In this document: positions 20,935 through 31,666 of the stretch, one piece after another | Position numbering within the stretch: the first letter of the stretch is position 1 | How the letters are laid out: every line of letters begins with the position of its first letter | From: Adiantum capillus-veneris | Lineage: Eukaryota > Streptophyta > Polypodiopsida > Polypodiales > Pteridaceae | DNA: 64,000 bases | NCBI GenBank assembly: GCA_014529385.2 | Contig: CM043969.1 | Span: 72,992,176 to 73,056,175, forward strand | Reading direction: 5' to 3' | Translations under genes and position numbers: made by a program | The notes under the pieces: model-generated | Told to the model about the DNA's origin: nothing | Seen by the model: only the letters and a program-made list of their open reading frames with translations | The model's database searches: none

Positions 20935-21180
20935 AGAGCATGAGCACAACGGAAGGAAAGCCGCCTTGTTTTGATTCTTTTCTCAAGTGCAGGCACATAT
21001 GCAAGAGATTCGGGAAAAGGAGACTCTCTTAGTCTCTTCTTCTCCAAAGCAAGACATACAGGAATTACATGATTTGCATAATGATTTGAATGATAATGAC
21101 AAGCATGATGAATTGCATGATAATGATGAGCATGATGATTTGCATGATGAAGATGTGATTTCTCACAAGCACTTATCCTC
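20935..21180 (+). pseudogene. Gag-like coiled-coil ORF, second part
   Basis: Resumes the interrupted ORF: QVQAHMQEIREKETL matches QVQAQMQEIREKETL of the left copy. The tail repeats units built on DLHNDLND, NDKHDELHDND and DVISHKH. A frameshift or stop near 20970 breaks continuity with the first part even when the copia element is ignored. Confidence 0.75.
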
Positions 21181-21398
21181 TCAAGTACCAAGGATCCTCC
21201 GCGGGTACCCCTCAGTATCTACTGAAGTACCCTTTAGTATCTTAGCAGTACCAAGCATCTGCATCAAGTACCCATTAGCATCTCAATATCTCAGCATTTA
21301 GTCATTGTATCAACATTGTGCAAGCAATAAAGCAAGTACTTGCTCTTGCAACAAAGCAAGGGGTCCTTGAGGGTGGTTGGAACCCGACATGCCGTTCC

Positions 21399-21465
<67 letters not shown>

Positions 21466-21558
21466 CAGTTGAGTTTCTTTCAAGTGAAGTAAAGTAACCT
21501 TGTGTTTGTGGGGAGTCCTAGATCCGTGCTAAATCCTTAAACACCGCTGCACCTGACA
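21181..21558 (+). repeat. LTR-like fragment with CT tract
   Basis: 21181-21300 repeats AGTACC/AGTATCT words. After CAATAAAGCAAGTACTTGC (a possible polyadenylation-signal region) comes a CT run (21400-21461), CAGTTCAGTTGAG, and an end CCGCTGCACCTGACA. That end matches LTR termini at 15048 and 28367, but no primer site follows, so this looks like a solo LTR or 3' LTR end. Confidence 0.5.
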
Positions 21559-21763
21559 AAGATACATCTTTTCATGAAGTGAGAATATTGTCAGCTTGTT
21601 AGCATCCCTAAAATTTGAGAGAGAAATTGGTGACTTCATTCCATCTAGGTAATTTTTGACAGAAGAGTGGAGTGTCTTCCCTTTTGTTTAACACGCACCG
21701 TACCAGATTCAACCCGCTTATTTGATATGCACTTATGGAATAGTTGGAGATAAACCAAAAGCC
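21559..21763. other. Non-coding, nothing recognised
   Basis: No ORF, repeat or RNA gene recognised in this 205-bp stretch. Confidence 0.4.
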
Positions 21764-21946
21764 TCAAGATATAATTGTAGTAACTATAAAAAAATCTTCT
21801 AAGTCCTCCTCCATCCACTTTGCATCAAGACCCGGATAGTTTCTGAACTTGACCAAATATCGGCGGCAGGTGCCCGGGCGTACACGTACTGACGCCACTA
21901 TTGTACGAACATGCTTGCGTTTTGTGCAGCCAAGTTTAGGCGCCAA
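21764..21946 (-). pseudogene. Chromodomain remnant, minus strand
   Basis: The minus frame contains RRYLVKFRNYPGLDAKWMEEDLEDF, the same core as at 7110-7190. About 60 residues survive without integrase. A third trace of a chromovirus 3' end in the window. Confidence 0.75.
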
Positions 21947-21954
21947 CTTTTGGA

Positions 21955-22150
21955 CTCCAGTGCTTTTGGGGAAGTTTTTTTTTCATAGCAGATGCTTTTG
22001 GGGGCCAAGGACTTTTAAATATGTAATGAGGGGTCTCCTTCTAGGTCGTAGATTGCAGAGGAGCAGAGGAACCCCCAGACTTTGTACCTTGTTGTAGCAA
22101 TATAGAGAAATACCAAAAGGACGTTAGGGTTTGGGGGCCAATGCATTCTG
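21955..22150 (+). repeat. Truncated gypsy LTR (U3-R part)
   Basis: Matches the 3' LTR at 41538-42229: GCTTTTGGGG, GGACTTTTAAATATG (TATA-like), then GAAATACCAAAAGG and GTTTGGGGGCCAATGC. It is cut by the start of the next LTR at about 22151. Confidence 0.65.
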
Positions 22151-22792
22151 GGAGTGAAACTCTTTCACAAACTGTTGATGTGTCAAGCCATTGAAGACCA
22201 ATCGGGTTAGGGCTCCCTGAGCGTAACCCTAGCCAACCTGCAGATTCTGGTCGAGGGCCCTAAACCCTAGCAAAAGCATAAGAAGAAGTTCTCACCAACT
22301 TACAGCTCCTTGTTGAGTGGCCCAAGCATTAAAAGAAATGTTACAATTAAAATCCTTACGCCCAACTAACTTATGGGAATAAAGCACGATGCTACACACA
22401 TACCCACACAAGCCTTGCGTAAAAACTGATGAATTGGTAGGTTATACAGACCATCCACAAATCACAATGAAATGTTGACATGGCAGTGTACGGATGCCTG
22501 TAATTTATGTTGGCTGCTGACTTGGTAGTTGTACGGAAATCCGTGAATTTGCGCTAGCTTGCTTTGGAGATGAGATGCTTTTAAGTTTGATGCTTTTCAT
22601 TGTACTGCTTTTAAATGGCCATGGGCCTTCAAATATAAAGGGTGGGCTCTTTCTCTGGCATTCTGGCTGGAGCAGAGCCACCGATGCTGTAACGTGTTGA
22701 AGCAATATAAAGAAATACTGAAAGGGGCGCTATCGTTTGGGGCTAGTGCTCTCTTGGGGTGGAACTGTGCCACTCCATGTCTCATGTGTTGT

Positions 22793-22861
<69 letters not shown>

Positions 22862-22961
22862 GTTCAATTGTTTTGAAGTGCTTAAAGTTCGTTGCGTTTG
22901 TTTTTTTCCGTTGGCACGTGGTGCCCTCTTGCTACAAACTCTGCGCCTTTGTGTCGTGTAG

Positions 22962-23032
<71 letters not shown>

Positions 23033-23106
23033 TTCAGTTGTTTTGAATTTTTAAAAGTCTGTTCTAGTTTGTTTTTTCAGTTGGCACGTCGTGCCCTCCT
23101 GTTACA
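22151..23106 (+). repeat. Solo gypsy LTR with duplicated CT end
   Basis: TTCACAAACTGTTGATGTGTC at the start and TTGGCACGTGGTGCCCTCTTG near 22935 match the LTR at 41538-42229 throughout, including AAATATAAAGG (TATA-like, about 22633) and GAAATACTGAAAGGGGCGC. CT tracts lie at 22793-22859 and 22964-23030. The second, with its TTCAGTTGTTTTGAA and TTGGCACGTCGTGCCCTCC, is a tandem duplicate of the first 3' end. No primer site follows. Confidence 0.7.
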
Positions 23107-24692
23107 CTTTGCTTGAGTACATGGAGAAACCGTGCATGGCATGTTCCATGAGCTTTTAAATGCTCTTGGAATTTTGTTTCAAACAGTATCGTGAGATCTT
23201 GTTGGGTAATCTGCAAAACTACCGTTCCATCTGCTCGAGAAAAGAGTTTTTTCAAAAAGAAGCTACTGGCAAAAAGTATCCCAAAAACGTCGATTGTGGG
23301 TGGCCAATGTGTCATCTTCTTGCATTCTTAGATGATTCCATGCCGTGATCATGTTGGCCTATTACTGTTGTGTCAACCATACCGATGAAAACAATTTCTC
23401 GAATTTCACCCAATTTATTGGTGCTTTGCTATAAAGAAGAAGAGCCGACCCACCATGTTTGAGCATTTCCCTTTAGAAAAGGTGTCACCTTTCGTTCTTT
23501 AGAGGCTTCAGAGAAGTTGTCTCTAGAGAAAGTGGCGCCAAAGTGCTATATGAAAGAGAGAGCTTGATGGGCATCCTGGTAGCCAGAAAAAGTATCAAAC
23601 TTTACCGCTTGGCCCCCATCCTTGAACTCCTTCGTTCTCCTCTTCTTTTCCAGGTTGTGCTCGCTGGCTCATAACATGTCTTACCATAAAGTGTACCAAA
23701 ATTGTGGGTATCACTGTCTGAATTGTTAGAGGTTGAAAAGGTTTCCTCCTAAGTATTATATTGCTTTCTTTGCTTTCTAGACCTTTTCTTTGATTTGCTT
23801 TTCTTGTTCTTTGTTGGCTTTTTGGGTCTCTTGAGTCTGGCTAGAACTAGAAGAAGAATAACTGTTAGAAGACAAAGAAGAACTGGGATCGTCCTCAAAG
23901 TGAACACACTTCTTTGATCCGCTTGCCTCCTTGAAAGTAGATTCCCGACCCAAATAGCGGGCATGATCCTTTGACTTGTTGCCCTTCCGAGAGTGCTTTT
24001 TAGTTTTCATCAACTTGCTTACTTTCTTCTAAAGAGCTTCATCAAACTCTTTTGGTGAATACAACTTCTGCTTTTCTGCACCCAGCTTAGCCTTTTTCTT
24101 CATTTCTGACTTGGTCGATGAGTGGACTACCTTCTGCCATCTATTTTAAACCTCAGCAATCAGATGAACCTTAAGATACATCAGATAGTTCGGTCCTTGG
24201 AGTATATGACATGGTGGCTGGCACAAGTGTGCACTTGAAGCTATCGCTTGTGAATACAGCTTCTGCCTTTCAGCACCCATCTTAGCCTTGATCTTCGTTG
24301 CTGACTTGGTTGAGTGTGGACAACCCTTTGCCATCTATTGTAAGTCTCAGCAATTAGATGACCCTTCAGATACTTCACATAGTTCAGATCCTTGGAGTAT
24401 TCCCTTTGACAAAGCAGCTTCAAGTGTCCACTTGAAGCTGTCGCTTGTATTCAGATCCGTTGAGATCCCTATTGAGGCTTGCCATGGTCCTCTCCCGACT
24501 CCTTAGACGAGGGCTTGCCCTTGTTGGAGTCTCTGTTCGGTTCTCCCTATTTCCCTGCTGGGATTTGGGTTCTCTTCATCCTCCCACAAAACTGTAGTAG
24601 GTCGGATGTCGTCCTCTAGATTGGATGCATTGTTGTATCCATGTGTGCTGCAGAAAATTAGTTTGGATTCCCAAAGCAGAAGAATCTTCTCA
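23107..24692 (-). pseudogene. Gypsy leader and Gag, minus strand, truncated
   Basis: Downstream of the primer site at 24693 the minus strand carries a degraded Gag. The recognisable capsid part (about 23600-23440) reads DTFSGYQDAHQALSF, then NFSEASKERKVTPFLK and a Trp pair, matching the gags at 3100 and 39400. An in-frame TAG (23546-23548) sits at the same codon as a TAG in the 39471 gag. A Ser-rich run lies at about 23860. The 3' side is cut by the LTR ending near 23106. Confidence 0.75.
24040..24440 (-). repeat. About 180-bp direct duplication in the gag region
   Basis: GAATACA(A/G)CTTCTGC, CAGCACCCATCTTAGCC and GCCATCTATT recur at about 24056-24140 and 24250-24340. The following AATCAGATGAACCTT and GTCCTTGGAGTAT also recur. 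It shifts the frame and contributes to gag decay. Confidence 0.75.
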
Positions 24693-24704
24693 GCTCTGAT
24701 ACCA
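24693..24704 (-). other. Primer binding site, initiator tRNA-Met
   Basis: The minus strand reads TGGTATCAGAGC, one base inside an LTR end GTTACA. It belongs to the minus-strand gypsy gag at 23107-24692. Confidence 0.85.
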
Positions 24705-24705
24705 T

Positions 24706-24826
24706 TGTAACAGGTTTGGACACCCAAGCGAGAAATCAATAGCAACACACAAACATAAACTGCAACTAATTGAATTGAAGAGAGAGAGAGAGAGAGAGAT
24801 GAAATGTTGTATTAATGTCTTCAAAA
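24706..24826 (-). repeat. LTR fragment with GA tract
   Basis: Starts on plus at TGTAACAGG, contains a GA run (24780-24799) and the TATA-like block ATGAAATGTTGTATTAATG. It is cut by the LINE beginning at about 24827. Confidence 0.65.
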
Positions 24827-26827
24827 CCAGGTGCTTTTGACTACTATGTGGTTCATCACGTCTTGTTGATCTTCTCGAGTTTCTGTATCAGCCAGCTGGA
24901 GAGGCTGATTAGGAGTTTTTTTGTGGTCAAGGTGCAACACCCAGTCAGGCAGGGCCAAGGTGTCCTGGCAGGTCATCACCTTATCATGTTCTCAGGGAGG
25001 GTTAGGGATCATTGACCCAGCACGGTAGAGCAGAGCCCTCCTTGGAAAGCTGTTGGTCAGAGGACTTCTAGGAGAGGATCCCTAGAAGGAGTTGTTGCAA
25101 CATCGGATTCGTGCTGGAGTCCCTCATATGGGTGGCCCATGGAGCTCGTCCATCACGTGGATTTTCACAAAGATGTGCCGGGTTGTCTTGAGCAGGAGTT
25201 GGGAGGACCGCTTTGCCACAAATCTGCTTAGGTCCTGGGAGCAGCTGAGGAGTGGCCTGGAGCAGGACCAACCCACTTGCATGGAGGAGCGCTTGAGACG
25301 GCCTCTTGTTTAGAAACCCATGGTTAGCACACAGAGAGGCCACTTGACTAGCAACATGTCTCATGTTTCTTGGGGTCCCATGGCAGAGGGTTCAACCTGC
25401 ACATTCGGTGACTGGCTACAATTTTCAGACCTTCCTGAGGAGGCTCAGAGCATCCAGTTACGAGGCATGCGGGGGGTGTAGAGCGTGTGTTAGGATATTA
25501 CAAAGTACTAACTGATTGGCACACCCCTCTTGAGGTAGCAGCTCCTAGATGGATGGGGGCCTTCACACTCTTGGAGGTCCTCATTGCAATTAGGGCTTGC
25601 TCGGAGACAATCCCCCACATGTTTTTCGAAATTCACGGGGAGGTGCGGCTCCACAGAGTCTCGGTAGAGGCACCACAGGTTGCAGGGTGCTATTTTCAGA
25701 GGAGTAGGATTGTGGGAATCTGTGGGAGGACCTGTGTCGTCGATCCTAACCCAACATATCTTGAGTCAAGGCACTAGCGGCTTTGGGCTTGGGAGAGCCG
25801 CCCTCTAGTACGAGTACAGTGGGACCCAAGAGAGTGGTTCTGGTGGATCCTTTCGCTTCAGCTGATCACCCAGGGGTTTCTTTTTTCCAGAACACAGCTC
25901 ATTTGGGGCGACACATACTGACAACACACAGAAGGTTCACCCGGCTGTAACACTTCACTGGCAAGATAAGGTCTCACAATTGAGTTCTTGACAGGTTTTT
26001 GGGAGCGGTTGTGGGACAGCAGGCAGCTAAGGAGAGTTACTATGTTTCAGTGGCTTGTAGCACACATGGCTATAGTAATTGGGAGCTGGTTGGTACACAA
26101 TGGCTTTTCGGCAGCATGTGCCCATCCTATGGAGAGTCAGCGACATTGTTTGTGGGACTGCCCCATGGCACACCAGGTTTGGCTTCGGGTTCTTTGATTT
26201 ATGCCAACCCTCTCTACAACCCGATAGTACACTTTGGGGTGATGCAGCTTGGTCCACTCTCACATGCCCAACACTCCATTTTGAGTTGGCTCCACTAGCA
26301 AGATGAAAGTGGTTCAGGATGGTCGACCTACATTGCAACTTGCCAGAGAGCTCATCCTTCAGGAGTGGTGCAGTGACAGAGAGTGGAGTTGGGAGCTTAT
26401 CTGCGGCCTTACACTCTGGTTCATTTGGCGAGCCCGGTGCTTTTGCATCTTCGAGGCTCGGCCTGTTCCACCGACAGAGACTGTTCGGGACATTTGGTTG
26501 GAACCGATACACAGACTCAGGGGTCAGTTTGAGAGATTTCAAGGCAACTCCCACCACATGCGGGAGTGCCGAGAGGCTTTCTTGCAACTATGGCGCCCAG
26601 GGCCTTTCTTCACCATGGTTTAGGGTGCGCCTAGATGGCACTACTGGCCACCATTGTGGCTTTTTCCTCCTCCCATCTCGTGATCTAGCCCTCATTGTAC
26701 ATACTTCTTTTTCATTGGTCTCCCCATGCTTTTTGTTGTAGCCCTCTTTTGTAGAGGTGGTTTGTAGCCTTCGGGCAGTTATCTGTAACTAATGGAAGGA
26801 TCTTTTTTCTTGCAAAAAAAAAAAAAA
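24827..26827 (+). mobile_element. L1-type LINE, 5'-truncated, with poly(A)
   Basis: The 5' part matches the minus-strand LINE at 43876-44540 inverted (CTGTATCAGCCAGCTGGAGAGGC). The rest matches 34648-35945 inverted. It ends AATGGAAGGATCTTTTTTCTTGC then 14 A (26814-26827). 5' truncation with a 3' poly(A) is typical of LINEs. I could not find a convincing target duplication. Confidence 0.85.
25985..26625 (+). pseudogene. LINE ORF2 C-terminus (RT zinc-binding region)
   Basis: One frame reads FWERLWDSRQLRRVTMFQWL, then SAACAHPMESQRHCLWDCPMAHQVWL, with the Cys/His spacing of the plant RT zinc-binding region. After a frameshift near 26200 the C-terminal segment continues (26303-26623: WSWELICGLTLWFIWRARC, ECREAFLQLWRPGPF). 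The catalytic RT is absent from this copy. Upstream 24827-25980 is alignable to ORF2 but broken by stops. Confidence 0.8.
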
Positions 26828-27215
26828 CTTTGACTATGGGTTAGTTTCTGGTTGAAACTATCATACATTTGGCCACTTGGGAATCTGATGGACACGGGGA
26901 ATGGCTCGTTGGATTCCTCTAACCTAAAACTACATGCACGGCATGCCAGATGCCCACCGTAGTGTAATGACATCTATCAAAACACGTGTACAAACCATTT
27001 ATACAAGAGGGTTCCAAAATTGGAAAACCTGATCTAATGGACTCATTCGGACATGCAGGTCCTGCAAACACGCTCACTAAATTGCCGGTACTAATCCTCC
27101 TAGGATTCTAGACACTCCTATCTTGGAAGAAGTGGCAAACTGGCTCTAGAAGTCGATGAAGCATGCCCACATGGCACATAGAACCATGTACACGTGACAT
27201 CCTCCTCTGCTTAAG
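26828..27215 (-). repeat. LTR-like repeat fragment (third copy)
   Basis: Directly after the LINE poly(A). It matches 32450-32800 (CATGCCAGATGCCCACC, GTACAAACCATTTATRCAAGAGG, GGACATGCAGG, CGGTACTAATCCT) and the end of unit 2 (33480-33780). Orientation is assigned from the neighbouring minus-strand integrase and is tentative. Confidence 0.7.
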
Positions 27216-28350
27216 GTGAGGTATTGGTACCGAACTCCATGCATGCCATAAGATGGTCTCGGATGAAGTTCCTTCTAGATGATGTCGTCCACGGCGACTT
27301 TTGATAGAGAGGCTCCCCTAGGTGATGTGGAAATGTCCAAATGACAAGGTTGGTGATGATGCATCTACTCGCAACATTGGACTGCCTCTTGGATCAACGA
27401 TGCCCTTGTTGGTTACCGGCAAACAATAACCTTTGCTCCCCCAACTTGGATGGTGTGAACCAAACTGCAAACCGGATGGATGCTCGTCAAGCGAATGGCG
27501 GGATATGAAAATGTTGTTGCCCACGAAGGTTACCACCAGCTTATGCTGCCCCTATGCAGAAAGATTGGCGACAGCAAGGCCGAATGGGAGATGAAGATGG
27601 ATATGCCCTTTGGAATGCCCACGAACCATGGCAAGTCCTCTGTATCATGTCTCATGAAACCGCAAAGTAACATCTCAAAGATAGAGGCTCCTCTTGGATG
27701 AATCCTCATCTCTGCAACGGATGTGGCTGTGAATGTAGGCTCACGATGCCTGCGAAGTCCCACGGTGGTCGCCTCGGAGCTGAACCCTTGGCTCCGGATT
27801 GATGGTGCAAATGGCGTGGAATCGATCTGTTGTGAAAGATGTGTACAGGTCAGTGACGATGCAATGCCTCCTTTGGAAACTTTGGAATGATGGAATTCTC
27901 CAAGAAGGTGGGAGAGATGGTTGTTCAAACAATTCCAAGACTCCAAAGCTAATAGGCTAATCTAGATGGCTCCTTTTTTTGTTCTCATAGGCTGCTAACA
28001 AATCCTGATACTCGCAATCAACATCTTCCTGCTTTCAATGCATACCTTCAATAATGCGATCTGTCATATCGAAGAAGTTATGAATACAAATATCCATGAT
28101 AGGATTTCTTTATGTCAACGTGGTCGAGCACTCACACCAACTCAACTACTTTCTCGCAGGCGCACCACAATTGTAACCCCTTGTATACAGTGTTTGCTTT
28201 TCCTACACTCAAGGCACACGGTCCCACATGCAATGGCAAGTCCTGCAGTTCCGTGAGTAAGAGAAGCGTCCTTGGGCGAAACGCTACAACACATACTTGA
28301 ACACTAGAGAGAAAAAAATTCCAAAGATTAGCGGATTAGTGCAAAATCAC
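27216..28350 (-). other. Unrecognised internal sequence of a minus-strand LTR element
   Basis: It lies inside the primer site at 28354 and so should be internal retroelement sequence. The longest frame is 27530-27946 on the minus strand (138 residues), with no motif I recognise; an overlapping plus-strand frame at 27480-27701 is also anonymous. I see no zinc knuckle, protease or RT. It may be a third coding-poor element. Confidence 0.4.
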
Positions 28351-28353
28351 AAA

Positions 28354-28365
28354 GCTCTTATACCA
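28354..28365 (-). other. Primer binding site, degenerate tRNA-Met
   Basis: The minus strand reads TGGTATAAGAGC (one mismatch), next to an LTR end GCACCTGACA. Confidence 0.75.
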
Positions 28366-28366
28366 A

Positions 28367-28487
28367 TGTCAGGTGCAACGGAATTGAAGTGGTGAAGATC
28401 TAGGTTTCACACTTCCACAAATCCTTTACCATGATGGTTCCTTTTACTCTTCCTGAAGAGAGGGAATGAGAGCGAGTAGTAGAGATG

Positions 28488-28563
<76 letters not shown>

Positions 28564-28799
28564 ATGAAATAAATGTCATATTTATGCCTTCAAAAGGCCA
28601 AAATGACCTATGAGACCAAAAAGTTACAATTGGTGAATCTGATATAATGTTTGAGTACAGAAACTCCAAAGAACTGAAAAACTAAAACTGAGATTGGGGT
28701 GGTGGGGTGAGGTCCAATATAATGGGTAAGGTGATACAAAGAGGGATACAAATCACTAGTGATACAAATAAAATGAAGATTAATAGAGGTAGGCGGCTC

Positions 28800-28837
<38 letters not shown>
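28367..28837 (-). repeat. LTR with GA tracts and TATA-like block
   Basis: Starts on plus at TGTCAGGTGCAACGG. It contains a GA run (28493-28560) followed by the TATA-like block (28561-28640). A second GA run (28801-28837) is interrupted by hAT B. The GA tract resumes at 31670. Confidence 0.6.
28561..28640 (-). repeat. TATA-like block, copy next to GA tract
   Basis: The minus strand reads TTGGTCTCATAGGTC, TTTTGGCC, then CATAAATATGACATTTATTTC and a TC tract. It shares its core with the copies at 8298-8365 and 55021-55100. Confidence 0.8.
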
Positions 28838-28838
<1 letters not shown>

Positions 28839-28944
28839 AGAGTTACCCGGAACGCTGAACGAGAATGGCGACGGGCCTTCCTACGGAACAGGGGAACGGG
28901 AATGGGCCCGAAACGGGAACGGCGCGGAACGGGAGGCTAAAAAA

Positions 28945-29399
28945 ACACCCAAATATTGTTTTTTTTTAGCGTTATGTGTCTGAATACAAGTAGTACTAGA
29001 GTCCTTTGACTCTAATACCCACAGAAAACACGATTCGAAGACCATTCAACCTTACTATGACTTGATTGGGATGTGCAGCGCCCAGAGTACATAGCACATA
29101 TACAAGATTGAGCAAACACAATGCCCATATACAATGCTCTCAAATAATTCCAATAGTAGTAGTCAGAGCTAACACTTTGGAATTAATTATGGCTAACAAG
29201 CCTCATCAAGGGCCGCCAAGGTGCTATAAAAAAACCAAAGGGGGGCAAACCAATGACCACAATACCAAAAGACTGAAGGTGACAAATACCATAAAGATGC
29301 TAGTAGCTACAAATGGCAAAGAGGGCAAGGCTCAAGCAGCCATACAAAAAGGTAAGGATAAATGGCAAAGAATCAAGACTCAAGAGCCACTAGCCTGAG
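28945..29399 (-). other. 3' flank of the hAT B transposase
   Basis: No supported gene. The sequence corresponds to the region 3' of the transposase in hAT A and ends with AGACTCAAGAGCCACTAGCCTG. Confidence 0.4.
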
Positions 29400-29419
29400 A
29401 GGCCTCCCAATCCGTAGTA

Positions 29420-31120
29420 GCCGGCTGTAAATCATGCACATCCTCCCGTTCCTCATCATCGAGCTCTAGGCCCGGCTCGATCTCAGCCATGGATGAAGTA
29501 CTTGGTGTTGGTGGATGTGCATCTCCACCTGCCTAAGGAGCCTGTTGCTCCATCTCCCATTGTGTAAAAGGATTTGTCTGTACTCTTGCAAAGCATTTTC
29601 AAATTTGCGCTAACGAAGACAAGATCATTAGCCTTCTCCACTCCAAGCCGATTCCTCTTCTTGGAAGCAATGTGGCTAAAGGTACTCCACAATTGCTCCA
29701 AGCATGAGGTACTAACTGATTGGCTGAGAATACGGATCGCCAATCTCTGAAGCTCAGGGCCATCATAGCCATAGTCTTCCCACCATAGCACTGAACCTAT
29801 CTTCCTGCGATCAATCTGAGCATCTGGACTGCCAAATGACCCCCGCATCTCTCTGTACTGTCTCAACTGATCTCTGACAATGCGTCGCCCATCTCTGTCT
29901 AGAACCATCTTGTTTAAGATCTCTGTAAATTGGTTCATGACTTCCCTATCTGTCTCTTGCCCTGCACCTTGGAACTCTGGATCCATCATGTACGCTGCCC
30001 CGTGTAAAAAAGAGGCATATGAATTCCACCTCGACTTGCAAAGCGCATGGATCTCCTCATATCGCTCCACTTTCGGCTCAAGCTGTGCAAGCTGCTCATG
30101 CCTCATAAGTCTTGCCAATGCAAGGATCCATGCCATCCAGAACTCGAAGCAAATGAATCACCGGTTTTACCTGTGCGTCTAGACTCTTGAGCTCCTTCCA
30201 GAACTCAAGATCCTCTGCCTTATCCTTGCACAAAATCCCTGCAACTGTCTTTGCATAGGGGGAGGTGGTGAACTCATCACTGATGAAGACCTGTCGGACC
30301 GCATTTTGACATTCAGACAGCCTGCGCACAAGAAGAAAGTTGCATGCAAAGCGGGTGTCTAAATACTTTAGAAGCACTTTGCCGCCCGACCTCTTGAGGT
30401 ACTCACTCCAAACCAAGTTGTGATTGTTGATGAAAGTAACAATCTTCACTACATCAGCAATGACTGGAGCGATCCAGTTTAGCTTGCCGATGTCTTCTAG
30501 AAGGTTGTTCAAGCAATGTGCCATGCAAAAGCACACTGTCACATGCGGATAGTGGCCCTCTATAATAGCTGCTGACTGCTGCCCTGTTTGATGCCTTCCC
30601 ACGCTGTGACAAAGACCACCACGTGTTGCTCACCGATTGTTTCTATGGTCGCTGTCCACTCTGCAGAGAGGACATTGGCGGACTTGCCACTCTCGGTGGC
30701 ATCATGAGAGTGCACAAAGTACATCTCTCCACTGGAGTATGCGACGAGACCGTGGATAGATCTCTTCCTCGTATCGCTCCACCCATTCGGCAATGAGGGA
30801 AACGTCCACGATAGCCTTCTCTCGATCGAGCAAAGTGGTTCGGAGAGCCTCTGAAGATGGCGGCACATAGCCGGTGCCATACTCTCCTATCCGTTGCACC
30901 ATGATCTCACCTCATGTCCCGGCACTCGAAGAAAGTGTGCCCTCACTTTGTCATGCCCCCCTTTCCGCGTGTAAGAGCATAGCTTGCATGCCCATGCACG
31001 AGAACCTCCCGCCGCCGACAAGGTGCCCTCCGAGGTCACTTCATCCCACCACGACCATTCCTTCGCCTTTTGAGTGTTTCCCGCATGAACGGAGGGGGTT
31101 GTACAAGAAGAAGAGGCCAT
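29420..31120 (-). pseudogene. hAT B transposase with BED finger, frameshifted
   Basis: Start near 31120 (MASSSC). A BED-type zinc finger at about 31000-30890 has WACKLCSYTRKGG and HFLRVPGHEV. The frame then jumps straight to GYVPPSSEALRTTLLDREKA, so the stretch seen in copy A before this point is deleted. The DUF659-like region (NGWSDTRKRSIHGLVAY, HDATESGKSANVL) is split by a small deletion near 30790 and a shift near 30590. CMAHCLNNLLED, SRWNSYASFLHGAAYMMDPEF and the dimerisation region SCLEQLWSTFSHIASKKRN follow. The last 217 codons are open. Autonomous activity is unlikely. Confidence 0.9.
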
Positions 31121-31420
31121 GGATTATCCGTGAGAGAGAGAGAGCTTGAGAGAGGGCTTGAGAGAGAGACGCTTGATTCCGTGAGAGCTTGAGCAATGAG
31201 AAGTTGAGATAGAGAGCTTGAGAGAGAGGCTTCACCTCGTGAAAGTTGAGACTGAGAGAAGGAGAGCTTGAGCCTTGAGCCTTGAGGGTTAGCCCAAGAG
31301 AGAGAGAGAGGTTGAGAGCTTGAGCCTTGAGGCCCTATGGCTTGAGAGTTGAGAGCAAGGGAGAGAGGGCCTTCAACCTTGATGCATTTGTGAAGAATGG
31401 GGGAAGAAGGATCTATTATA
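31121..31420 (-). repeat. Minisatellite in the hAT B 5' leader
   Basis: About ten variants of GCTTGAGAGAGAG and GAGCTTGAG lie between 31130 and 31340, directly upstream of the transposase start. GA-rich repeats sit where promoter or 5' UTR would be. A TATTATATAAG motif lies at about 31413. Confidence 0.7.
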
Positions 31421-31666
31421 TAAGCTATGGAGGTGTAAATGGACGTTGCTGCCCCAAATAGTCACTTTTTTTAAAACTCAAAAAAACTGCCATTTCTAGC
31501 CGTTGACAGCCGTTCGGGTGCGTTCCCGGCCGTTCCTGCCTTGCCGTTCCGGTCATAGCCCGCCTTGCCGTAACGTCTGCCCGTTCCGAAACGTTCCATG
31601 CCCTCCCAGTCGGCCGGAACGCCATTCCGGCGTTCCAAGGCCTCAAAACTCCGTTCCCCGGTAACT

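Larger units (their letters stand above)
13851..21180 (+). mobile_element. Coding-poor LTR retroelement, right copy (split by copia)
   Basis: LTR 13851-15048, primer site, leader, then the Gag-like ORF, which is cut at 15803 and resumes at 20935 after a copia insertion. It is inverted relative to the copy at 1-2334. No enzyme domain follows the Gag-like ORF before a different LTR type begins (21181 on), and no matching 3' LTR is seen. It inserted at the very 5' end of hAT A. Confidence 0.75.

Noticed and set aside
24827-26840. Target duplication TTTGACTA around the LINE (24834 and 26829)
   Set aside because: The left copy is inside sequence that aligns with the other LINE, so it is element sequence, not flank.
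27530-27946. 138-codon minus-strand frame as a host gene
   Set aside because: No motif, no conserved context, lies within sequence bounded by a retroelement primer site; I kept it only as an unrecognised stretch.
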